NCBI GenBank assembly: GCA_029204225.1
Contig: CM055103.1
Span: forward strand, 50,447,470-50,511,469
Length of the DNA: 64,000 bases
Source of the DNA: Diphasiastrum complanatum
Lineage: Eukaryota > Streptophyta > Lycopodiopsida > Lycopodiales > Lycopodiaceae
Reading direction: 5' to 3'
The notes below the pieces were generated by a model. The model ran no database searches. It was not told where the DNA came from and was given only the letters and a program-made list of their open reading frames with translations. Both the position numbers and the translations under genes were made by a program. Positions 21,168 through 29,832 of this stretch are shown here, piece by piece. Position 1 is the stretch's first letter, and every line of letters begins with the position of its first letter.

Positions 21168-21286
21168 ACAATTCGCTCGCTCCTGACCGTCGGGATTGGG
21201 GGACAACCGGAGGGACCGGTCACCTGATCCAAAAGTGCACGTCGTCAATTTGCGATTGCCATTTGCAATTGCAATACTCATTTTCC

Positions 21287-21294
21287 ATGACGTG
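21287..21294 (+). promoter_or_regulatory. ACGTG element (ABRE/bZIP type) in ASR promoter
   Basis: CATGACGTG contains the ACGTG core of ABA-responsive elements and the TGACG core of TGA-type bZIP sites. It lies about 66 bp upstream of the TATA box. A further ACGT core (GCACGTCG) is at 21237-21244. Confidence 0.5.
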
Positions 21295-21310
21295 CGGCAT
21301 TTGAGTGGGA

Positions 21311-21314
<4 letters not shown>

Positions 21315-21350
<36 letters not shown>
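21315..21350 (+). repeat. (TC)18 pyrimidine tract next to the ASR core promoter
   Basis: Uninterrupted TC dinucleotides ending 9 bp before the TATA box. In plants such tracts act as pyrimidine patches or as GA-repeat sites for BBR/BPC proteins; it is also a polymorphic microsatellite candidate. Confidence 0.8.
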
Positions 21351-21352
<2 letters not shown>

Positions 21353-21359
21353 CTTCGCG

Positions 21360-21368
21360 TATTTATAA
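21360..21368 (+). promoter_or_regulatory. TATA box of the ASR gene
   Basis: TATTTATAA in a GC-richer surrounding, 766 bp before the start codon. The expected transcription start would be near 21390-21400, giving a long leader that probably contains an intron (see next entry). Confidence 0.6.
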
Positions 21369-21394
21369 GAGAGCCGGCTTTCGGTATCCATCGT

Positions 21395-22125
21395 CACTCG
21401 CAATCTCTCCCTTGATCTCTGATTTACAGTATTGAATATAATTGTTCAGGTGGGCAGTGAGTGCCCAAGCTAACCAAGCTCTTAGCTACCACTGTTGGGT
21501 GATTTGCTCTTTGTTTGGATCTCAACAGCTTGTACTCAGACTGTAATTTTCCATCTGGATTTGCAGGCTCTGAGCTTAAGCTTATTGTGCAGCTCTCGAG
21601 TACAGGGAATTTTCGCCAATTTTATCTTTGCATCCATCAGGTAAGGCTTCAGCCACTGAGATTCGATTTGATGATCTTGAATTGCCCATCACGGAAGATT
21701 CTTAATCAGTATACGTCATGCAGATCTGTAGAAATTTATAAAATTTGGAATAATGCTCTCGGTCCTGTGACAGAATCGATTTCTTGTAATTCTCACAACG
21801 ATCCTCATGGTGCTTTCTCTCAGTCCTGAGACAGAATCGATTTCTAATTATGATTCTCACGATTGCTTTTGCGCTGTTTGCTTATATTGTAATGTTTCTG
21901 ACAGTTCAAATATTGCATTTCATTGAGAGTTGTAATTTGAATCAGATTTGCTCGATCTAAAAGGTTACTCTTATTCGTATGTTTCGTCACACCTTGACCA
22001 AGTCCGATTGATGGAAAAAGTTTCAAACAAGGAATTAATTATCGTAGAATTCAAATTTCTTTTATGTTGTAGCATCCATTACGATATGCCTAACAGTCAC
22101 AGCTCGAAGGATCGGTTTTCTCAGA
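21395..22125 (+). other. ASR 5' leader with probable intron
   Basis: From the predicted start to the ATG there are about 730 bp without a good ORF. A strong donor, CATCAG then GTAAGG, is at 21641. A pyrimidine-rich acceptor, GGTTTTCTCAG, ends at 22124, one base before the ATG. This suggests a leader intron of about 480 bp. A short ATG frame starting at 22086 would lie inside the intron. Other acceptors (for example ending 21904) are possible. Confidence 0.4.
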
Positions 22126-22802
22126 ATGTCAGGTGATGACGGCTTTTTCAATCAAAGCAAGGACAATATTGACTACGGAACTGACAACCAAGCTGGAGAC
22201 TACGGCAGCAATGTTACTCAGGAAGGAGATGGAGTAAACTATGACAACTCGTATAAGAAGGGAGGAAACTACGGCAGCACTGATAACCAAGATGGATACG
22301 GAGGAGGCAACTATAATCAGCAAGACTCATACGGGGATGACACATATCAAAAGCCTACGGGCGTGAGCGATACTACTGGATACGACGAGCAAGCATCCAA
22401 CGTTGATGCGCAAGAGAATGTCGACAAGTACAGCAGAAATGAACATCTTGGCGAGGGTGGAGCGCTAGCTGCGGGCGCTTATGCATTGGTGAGTGATAGC
22501 AACTGATTTATACCTCTTTTCTTGGAGCATCTGTTCAGCCCTGATCCATTTTTGTCTGTATAGATGCTGAAAACAGTTATGGAGACAATTTCATAAGGAA
22601 TTGCTTGTTTTTGCAGTATGAAAGGCACGAAGCGAAGGAAGATCCAGAGAACGCTGGTAGGCACACCATCGAAGAGGACGTGGGTGCGGCGACGGCTGTT
22701 GGGGCTGCAGGATATGCAGCTTACGAGCATCACCAAAAGGAAGGAGCAGAAGATGAGGAGGAAAATGCAGAAGGAAAGAAGCCTAGCAGCTGGTTTGGTT
22801 GA
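22126..22802 (+). CDS. ASR (abscisic acid, stress, ripening; ABA/WDS domain) protein
   Basis: Two-exon gene. Exon 1 is 22126-22488 (121 codons), then GTGAGT; the intron ends TTTTTGCAG at 22616; exon 2 is 22617-22802. The product is 182 residues. Residues about 104-165 form the ABA/WDS domain: EHLGEGGALAAGAYAL, then ERHEAKEDPENAGRHTIEED, GAAGYAAYEHHQKE. ASR proteins are small, hydrophilic, largely disordered, bind DNA and zinc, and protect or regulate under water deficit; they act in nucleus and cytosol. The single intron inside the domain is typical of the family. Unusual: the N-terminal 100 residues are Gly/Tyr/Asn/Asp-rich with YG-S/T-DNQ-type repeats, and the usual His-rich zinc-binding N-terminus and HHHLF-like C-terminus are absent (the end is KKPSSWFG). 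No lesions seen. The start follows the only long in-frame extension. Confidence 0.9.
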
Positions 22803-23140
22803 TCCTGCCTCAGCTTGCTGCAGCTGCCACTGTCTAGGCTACAGGGCAATCTGGTCTACACTTCACTTCAGAGCTCTCATTGGATCATGATGGACATTCG
22901 GTGGCACAAACAGATTACTCTGATTTCAGCTATCAAATAATTAGAATTTAGCGCTGATTTATTCCACAATAAATCCCAGTACAGGGATCAGGCATTAGGA
23001 GATAAATAACTTACTGTGGTGTGTGTATTCATGAGTATAAGCAGCATACGATCAATGTATTATCCAGCGAACTTTATATACCAGTCTGGACTCATTTCTG
23101 CACGACTATCTTGTTCTTTGTGATCAATACATCAGTGTTG
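22803..23140 (+). other. ASR 3' UTR and flank
   Basis: After the stop at 22800-22802 there is no ORF. AATAAA at 22968-22973 is a good poly(A) signal, and GATAAATAA near 23000 another. Transcription probably ends at about 22990-23030. Confidence 0.5.
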
Positions 23141-23149
23141 TAGCTCATG

Positions 23150-23821
23150 TGAGAATGGTTAAGAACCTTTGCCAGTTTCATGGCATTTCAATCCCAGATG
23201 GGCTTCCCTCGTCCATCATTAATGCATTTCACAGATGATTCTACTTCAGTAGGTGGTCATAATATTGATCATCCTGATCTGGTTGCTGTTGATGATGAAG
23301 AATGTGTAAGTGTTTTAACTTTCTTGCATTAGAATGTTCTTAACCTGCTGAATGTATTTTTTTTAACATATTTCTTATTGGAGGATGCTCTCATAATTGA
23401 TGACTTTGCTGCGAGACGCGGTGGTTACAAATAACATGCATCCTCGTTCCAGAGGGATAGTGTACTTGGCCACTATCTTAGGCATTTTCTAAAGAATGAG
23501 ATCTGTATTGCTCATTCGAAGCTGAGCCCAGTTGGGGAGAGTCTGATAATGGCAGTTAAAGCTTTATCATTTTATCTAGGAGGACATAAATTTGTTAAGA
23601 CAAATAAGATCATTTTCGTCAAAAGATCTTATGTTTTGAACATTCTAGGTTATACTGATGGGAATGTTCCTTTAAGGAGCTCCCATTATTCATTGTACTC
23701 TACTTATATTGAACTTAGTGGAAATAAGGATAATGCACATCTATTAGATGCATACTCTAGCAGAGAATTTCTTCATGACAATACAGCCATAGAAGCTGAC
23801 ACACAAGCTGATGATGAATAG
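23150..23821 (+). pseudogene. unrecognised exon-structured gene remnant
   Basis: First exon-like frame SFMAFQSQMGFPRPSLMHF to DLVAVDDEEC, ending before GTAAGTG at about 23307. A second exon starts near 23383 (DALIIDDFAARRGGYK), has a stop, continues in frame with SVLGHYLRHFLKNE and an open frame 23549-23821 (AVKALSFYLGGHKFVKTNK, then RSYVLNILGYTDGNVPLRS). It ends IEADTQADDE before a TAG. No family recognised. The splice signals and acidic C-terminus suggest a former protein-coding gene rather than chance. Confidence 0.35.
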
Positions 23822-24392
23822 TGGACACTTTGTGTTTTGTTATAATACAATCAATACATTTACATTGAGTATTTCTCCTCTCTTGTTCCATGAATTTGCA
23901 TGCAATTCTGAACATGTCACACATTTACATTGAGCATTTCTCCTCTCTTGTTCAATGAATTTGCAAGCAATTCTGAACATATCGTGATTTGATGACAATG
24001 ATGATTAAATGTCTTTGTTATCTTCTACTCAACAATCATCTAATCTTCTCTTCTTGTATGAACTTGCATGCTTTTCTAAACTTGTTGTATTGTGTGGACT
24101 TTGTTATATGTCGAATCTGAACTCTGCGATAGAACCACTGAAACAATTTGACAAATGTAGTTTCGTTTTTCATTGGTTCCTCCATATTGTGTATTTCGAT
24201 GAAATGCTGCTCGTGCTTGCCACTGTGACTTCTCCATCCCTTGTGATGACCAGACACTCAGACTTCCATATGTATTTGCAAAAAATGCTGTATGATCTCT
24301 TAGTATGTGCTGCGGATGTCAAAACCATAATGTCAGTCTTATGTTTGGATCTAAATATATATGGAAAATTGAAAGCATCTTGAAGAATTTAT
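23822..24392. other. spacer with a duplicated short segment
   Basis: A stretch with ACATTTACATTGAG(T/C)ATTTCTCCTCTCTTGTTC(C/A)ATGAATTTGCA occurs twice in tandem (about 23848-23915 and 23916-23985), a 70-bp direct duplication. An open plus-strand frame at 24009-24383 (SSTQQSSNLLFLYELACFS) shows no recognised domain. Confidence 0.4.
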
Positions 24393-24398
24393 ACTAAC

Positions 24399-25240
24399 CA
24401 TGTAATGAGTGATGTGATCTTCTCCCCATGCTTTTGATACTGCATTAACAAACTTGACACAAGTCCTTTGTACAGCTTTCTTATCAATATCAGAGTATTT
24501 ATCTTTTCTTAAAATAGCAACCATACTATCAAGCTTCTTCCATTCATCAACTTTTAGTACTCTAGTTTTGCCGTCTTTCTCGAAGTCCTAAGTGGCACCA
24601 ATAATATCTATCCAGACTGAGTGTTGAATATTAGAAGCCCTACCAGTATGATTTGATAGGAATCGACGTGCTTTTGCTCCTCCTATGCTTGCTTAGTTGG
24701 CATATTCCCATTCTAATCTGAAAGCTTTTCATATTTTTGAATTTTGACATGTCCCTTATGAAGTCCTACTTTTGATAAAACATCTTCTAATCGAGAGATA
24801 GCTTCCTTTGTTGATGATGCTGGCTTACTATTTCAAGCAAAAACTATATGAAGATAAATGATCTTTTCTATTAATCTAACTTCTGCATGAAGAGTGCAAA
24901 CCTGCACATTCTTCAAGGGGATAGGTAGCACTGGCTTCCAGTTTGGATCTGCATATTCTCTAGTAATTCTTGTATCCCTAGTAACATCTTTTGTCATTTT
25001 CATGCAGTACAAACAAGGGCGTTTTGATGTAGCACCTTGAGAGACATTATACATACATTTTCAGATCACCTGCTAAGTGCCATTCAACATTGAAGTCTCC
25101 AACTCCTGGAACATTGAGAAGTCCTCCATCCATATGGTCCTTGATGATCCTAGGATAGGATGTCCTTGAGAATATCCATGATAATATATCATGATCCTCC
25201 TTCAACACCTTCCTCTGTATGATCAATCCAATCTCCATGC
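24399..25240 (-). pseudogene. conserved Cys/His-containing ORF remnant, probably transposon-derived
   Basis: Minus-strand remnant in several frames. 25238-25047 has DILSWIFSRTSYPRII and GDFNVEWHLAGDLK. After a small shift, 25054-24833 has GATSKRPCLYCMKMTKD (CxxC) and VCTLHAEVRLIEKI. After stops come SRLEDVLSKVGLHKGHVKI and, about 24600-24399, KVDEWKKLDSMVAILRK, then CVKFVNAVSKAWGEDHITHY ending at a GTTAGT donor. The order WHL-DLK, CxxC, HAE-R-x-EK and AWGE-H-THY looks like one conserved protein that I associate with multi-copy, transposon-like genes, but I cannot name the family. At least three stops and one frameshift. Confidence 0.45.
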
Positions 25241-25259
25241 TTGTATGCTTGATTCAAAT

Positions 25260-25740
25260 TTGGAAACGCCGCTCATTTTTTAATTCCAATAGGTAGTTGG
25301 CGCTCATATTTCCATTCCAATGTGAGATGGCATTCATAATTGGAGATGACACCCATATTTTCATTCTCGTGGAAGGAATATATATGTAAACATTTTGCTA
25401 TTTTTCCTGATTCGAATTTTGGGATGGCGGTCATATTCTACATCCAGTGAAAATATTGACCTTTTCATAACCAATGGATGGAATATTTTTGAGTTTAGTC
25501 AAGTTCTACTACGAACTATTTACAATTTTTAACTGTGACTATAGACATTGTGGTTAGATCATTGGGAGTTGGGGAGGCCTCGGGAGTGGTGGGGGCAAGC
25601 AAATAAACAATATTGTTTTTTTTATTCTGATATTTTTCTATATCCTACATGGCATTCCTTAATGGGTCTTTTTGATATTGAGAACTCCTCTACAGTGTTG
25701 TTAAAAATAAAAAATTTTATGAATGTCATGACTCACCATG
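25260..25740. other. unassigned DNA with short diverged repeats
   Basis: Contains loosely repeated words (CTCATATTTCCATTCC / CTCATAATTGGAGATGACACCC) at 25270-25450. No gene seen. Gypsy integrase sequence begins at about 25744. Confidence 0.3.
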
Positions 25741-25743
25741 TGT

Positions 25744-26499
25744 AGGACATCCTGGCATACATCATTATACATTGGATTTGGTACGAAGGGACTTTTATTG
25801 GCCAAAACTCAAGCCCTTTGTAAAATCTGATGTGGTCAAGTGTGACCAATGCCAGTTGAATAAGTCAGAGCACCATAAGGCTGGTGGATTATTGCACCCA
25901 TTGGATATCCCATATAAGAGATGGGATAATATATCCATAGATTTCATGGTTGGGTTACTGCGGACGAATAAACAACATGATGCAATTTGGGTTGTGGTCA
26001 ACCGTCTTACCAAATTGGCTACGTTTATTCCGGTAAAGACCACCGCAAAGGCTTCTGATATAGCTCAAGTGTTTGTAGAGTGTTTGTTTAGACTTTACGG
26101 ATTACCAAGTGATATTGTGAGCGATCGCGATCTGCAGTTCATTGGTCACTTTTGGTCAGCCGTGTTTGCTAAACTAGAGACTACTCTGAGCTTGGGTTCT
26201 TCTAATCATCCTGAAATGGATGGACAAACGGAAAGAACAAATCAGACGATGGAACAAATGCTTCGGGCATATGTTTCCCAACGATAATCCAATTGGGAAA
26301 AGTATCTTCTGTTGATCGAGTTTGCCTATAGTATTAGTAAGCATTCGACTACCGGTTATAGCCCGTTTATGCTTATGTATGGATTTGAGCCTAGATCACC
26401 CATTGCAGTAGAGACTCGGACGATCAAGTTTCAGAAGGTAGCGGATTTCCTACATGATATGTAGGAAATGCTATAGATTGCACGTGAAAATGTCCAGAG
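25744..26499 (+). pseudogene. Ty3/gypsy integrase fragment
   Basis: Plus-strand integrase. The zinc-binding end is GHPGIHHYTLDLVRRDFYWP then CDQCQLNKSEHH. The core has all three catalytic blocks: ISIDFMVGL (Asp), LPSDIVSDRDLQFIGHFW (Asp) and PEMDGQTERTNQT (Glu). A TAA at 26285-26287 and a TAG in the C-terminal part (near 26462) interrupt it, after which GYSPFMLMYGFEPRSPIA is readable. It is cut at 26499 by the LTR of copia B. RT and other parts are missing upstream. Confidence 0.9.
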
Positions 26500-27697
26500 T
26501 GTTGGAAAGTGGTGTGCAGAAGATAGGTCTAACTTGAAAAGAAATGAATGAAAATGATTCGAGTGTCTAGAAAGAAAACTTTTTGTGTATGGTGGAATAA
26601 ACTATCTTCCTCTTTCACAATGCATGACTACGCCTATCAATTTCAAACAAAATAATAGTGATAGAAATCACGTCTAAACTTATAGTAACTAACTTTGAAA
26701 TCATCAGTACTATAGTGATTACGTAGCCAAACAATAAAGCATTGAAAAATATCAGACAAATAATTTGGCGCAAATCATTTGCGAATTAGTCACAAAACAC
26801 AAGAAAATAATTAGTCGTGAAGAACCACAGAAATGCATACATTTTGAGATGAAACTGAACGCAATAAAGGATAGTATTGATTCAGTATGAAAACGTAACA
26901 AAAGTAAATGAGTACAATAAGTTGTAGATCGAAGCTGCGTACTCTATGCTATCTCTGAATGACTAAAATAAAAGTCTGAATTAAGCGCAATGCTGATAAG
27001 CAATAGCGCAAACAACTCTAAGAAGTGAGCTAGAATACTCAGGAGTGTTCAAGCTCGCAGGCTTGAGAGAGAGAGAGAGCTAACTATTCAAATGCTTCTT
27101 TTGATAATTTTGATAATAATGAATTGTATGAATATGAACAACTAGTTATACTAAGAAATTATGTCGTCAATTGCGATTGCCAGTTGGCTGGTGATCTGCT
27201 GGCATCCATCCAGTTCCTTGTCATTGATTGTTGATGAGTGATGAAATTGGCCGTAAACAGTCTATCTGCATAAATGAACTAAAACATCCACAAGCGACAC
27301 TGTCGCAAAAAAGCGACCATGTCAGGATTTTGCAAAAAAGGTGAAAAAAATGACAATGCCCTTAAATATCTTTTAGGGTTGTCCCACACTTTGCCAGAGT
27401 CATGTCCTTAAAATTTGAGGCTCTTTGGAAAAAGCAAAAAATGCGACACTGTGATTTTACACGAGATTTTTGTTAGGCAAAAAATGCAAAAAAGGCGACA
27501 TTGCATTTTAAAAAGAGATTCCTGGCAGGCGAAAAAGGCAACACTGTGTCAAACTCTGTGTAATTCTACAGAATGTGTAAAAACACTTGTAAATCTACAG
27601 ACTGTGTAAAGACACGAAAAAATCCACAGAATTGGATAAACAATGGATGAAGATTAAAACCAAATAGTCGATTGGTAAGAAGACGAATAATCCAACA
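26500..27697 (-). repeat. copia B LTR with short tandem GCGACA-type repeats
   Basis: 1198 bp, TGTTGGAAAG...TCCAACA. It carries a GA-tract (27065-27080) and, from about 27290 to 27620, repeated words of the type AAAAA(A)TGCGACA(C/T)TG with CTGGCAGGC and GTGTAAA(A/G)ACAC between. It is the inverted counterpart of the copia F LTR at 34500-35728. Confidence 0.85.
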
Positions 27698-29210
27698 CTC
27701 TTCCTTAATCTGAATCAATGAAATTTAGGTTGGCTGATAAAGCAATGGCACTTTGATTATCACAAAATAATGTCATCGGAGCATATTGATTTAGACTGAT
27801 ATCTGAGAGTAAGTTACTCAACCAAATTGCTTCCTTTGTACCTTGAGAGGCTGCGATATACTCTGATTCAGTGGAAAATAGAGCTATCGAAGATTGCTTG
27901 CGATTGTCCCAGGAAACTGGACCATTGTTGAGGAAGAATGTAAATCCGAAAGTGGATTTACGAGTGTCTACATCTCTTGCCCAACTTGCATCTATGTAAC
28001 CGCTGAGTAAATTGAGTTTGTCATTGCTGACTGCGCCATAACAAATGCAAAAGTCCATAATAGCTCAAAGATATCTCATGACTCTGACAAGAGCCTTTCA
28101 ATGTCTTATAGTAGGGTTAGTCATAAACTGACTGAGAGAGCTAAATGCAAAAGCTATGTCTGGCCTGGTACAGATCATGGCGTACATAAGAGATCCTATA
28201 ATAGAATGGTAAGGATACTCACACATCTGCTGCTTCTCATGAATTGTTTGGGGACACTGTTCCTTTGACAATTTGAGACATCATTCCATTGGTGAGAGAG
28301 CTAACTTGCAATTCATCAGATTATATCTGACTAACATGTTGTAGATGTACCTCTGTTGTGTAATGTAAATCGACTTATGTTTTTTGTCTCTGGGGATTTG
28401 TATACCAAGGTAGAAATGAGCTTTGCCCAGATCAGTCATGTCAAATTCGAAAGATAACATTGTCTTGGCTTCTTTTATCAAATCAGTACTATTGTTGAAA
28501 AGCAATGTATCATCCATGTATAAAGTGACAATGATGAGAGACTGTTGCATTGCTTTGAAGTAAACATTTGAATCTGAAGAGCTAGGTGTGTAGCCATGAT
28601 CAATAAGAAAAGTATTGATCCTTTGAAACCATGCTCGAGTAGACTGCTTCAAGCCATAAAGTGCCTTATGAAGTTTACACACATGATTATGTTTACTCTC
28701 GATAATATAACCTTTAGGTTGCACCATATAAATGCCTTCTTCAATAACTCCATTAAGATATGCTGTTTGTACATCCATTTGATGTATTTCCAAATTTGCT
28801 ATAGTGGCAAATGATAGCAAAAGTCGAATAGAAGAATGTTTAACTACTGGACTGAAGGTCTCAATGTCGTCGGCGTTGTATACCTGAGAAAATTCTCTGG
28901 TGATAAGTCATGCCTTTCTCCTGTTGATGCTTCCATCTGCGTTGTACTTGACTTTGAAAATCCATTTGCAATCAACTACGTTTTTGCTAGAAGGTAATTC
29001 AACAATTGTCCACATCTAGTCCTTGATAAGAGATGAACACTCTTTATCCATAACTTCTTTCCAGAGATCTGAATCAGGCTGGTTGAGTGCCTCTGTAGTG
29101 GGTTTATTTCAAGATCTAGTCAATCTAGTATCAAAGAGATGGAGTTAGTTGTCACGCGGAGGTTCGTTCCCATGAGAGCGATGGTATAGTTCAGATTCCA
29201 ACATGAATGG
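26500..29210 (-). mobile_element. Ty1/copia B, 3' half (RT, RNase H, 3' LTR)
   Basis: Minus-strand element inserted in the gypsy integrase. The 3' LTR is 26500-27697. RNase H is at 28058-27705 (DASWARDVDTRKSTFGF, TESEYIAASQGTKEAIWL). RT is at 28820-28281 (MDVQTAYLNGVIEEGIYMVQ, GLYGLKQSTRAWFQ; the catalytic box reads YMDD) with broken sequence up to about 29200 (KVKYNADGSINRRKA). Everything upstream (integrase, protease, gag, 5' LTR) is missing. The LTR is nearly the same length as, and very similar to, that of copia F. Confidence 0.85.
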
Positions 29211-29220
29211 AGGATCTAAC

Positions 29221-29289
29221 ACTAACATCCATTAACACTAAGCATTAACACTACATCCATTAACCCTACTTCTATTAACCCTAAATCCA
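29221..29289. repeat. degenerate CATTAACMCTA microsatellite
   Basis: About five units of 13-16 bp (AACACTAACATCCATT, AACACTAAGCATT, AACACTACATCCATT, AACCCTACTTCTATT). They lie between the truncated copia B and LTR J. It resembles telomeric sequence only superficially. Confidence 0.6.
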
Positions 29290-29404
29290 CAACAATGATA
29301 GAAACTTACTCCTCTCTCTCTCCCTTTCTCTCTCACAAAAAGCATAAGAAATAGCAATCCCAATAATGATCAGATCCAACAATCAGCAAAATCCAACGAA
29401 GCAT

Positions 29405-29832
29405 GAGAAATGGAGGAGAAGAGAGAAAGAGCAAGGACATTCATCAATCCATTTCTCAAGAGAACCAATCTGCTTTATTGAAATGAGGAAATGAACATGA
29501 GGAACAACTCGAGTTGGTCCCTTTTTATAGTAGAGAGGAGTACCCTGGCCTCTGAATCCTATTGGTCCAGTCTTACCTCTCTTTTTATTCAAATTTAAAA
29601 AAGTGTGGGAACCATCAAAATTGGAGGGAAACCCAACTTTATTCACTAAGTTGACATTTAGGCCCTGCGACATTAAAAGTCCCGCAAAAAGGCCTAAAGT
29701 CCTTTTATTAACATTCTAATTAATCAAATAACTATGTGATCATTGGGTTGGACTTACACACGCAGGGTGACAAATCCCTCTCACTTATTAACTAGGGTTA
29801 GGGTTGCCTTGGGATCCGCAAACCCTCCAACA
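29405..29832 (-). repeat. LTR J, copy 1
   Basis: Matches 39430-39860 in the same orientation. Shared blocks include CTTTTTATAGT/CTTTTATAGT (TATA box on the minus strand), GTGATCATTGGGTTGGACTT, ACACACGCAGG and ACTAGGGTTAGGGTTGCCTT, ending CTCCAACA. On the minus strand it starts TGTTGGAGGG, an LTR-like terminus. No coding region accompanies it; it appears to be a solo LTR. The left boundary is uncertain. Confidence 0.6.

Noticed and set aside
29089-29093. GCCTC as left target-site duplication of LTR J copy 1 (right flank GCCTC at 29833-29837)
   Set aside because: Copia B coding sequence continues beyond 29094, so the LTR cannot start there.
29221-29289. Interstitial telomere repeat
   Set aside because: Units are AACACTA/AACCCTA with 13-16 bp spacing, not TTTAGGG arrays.
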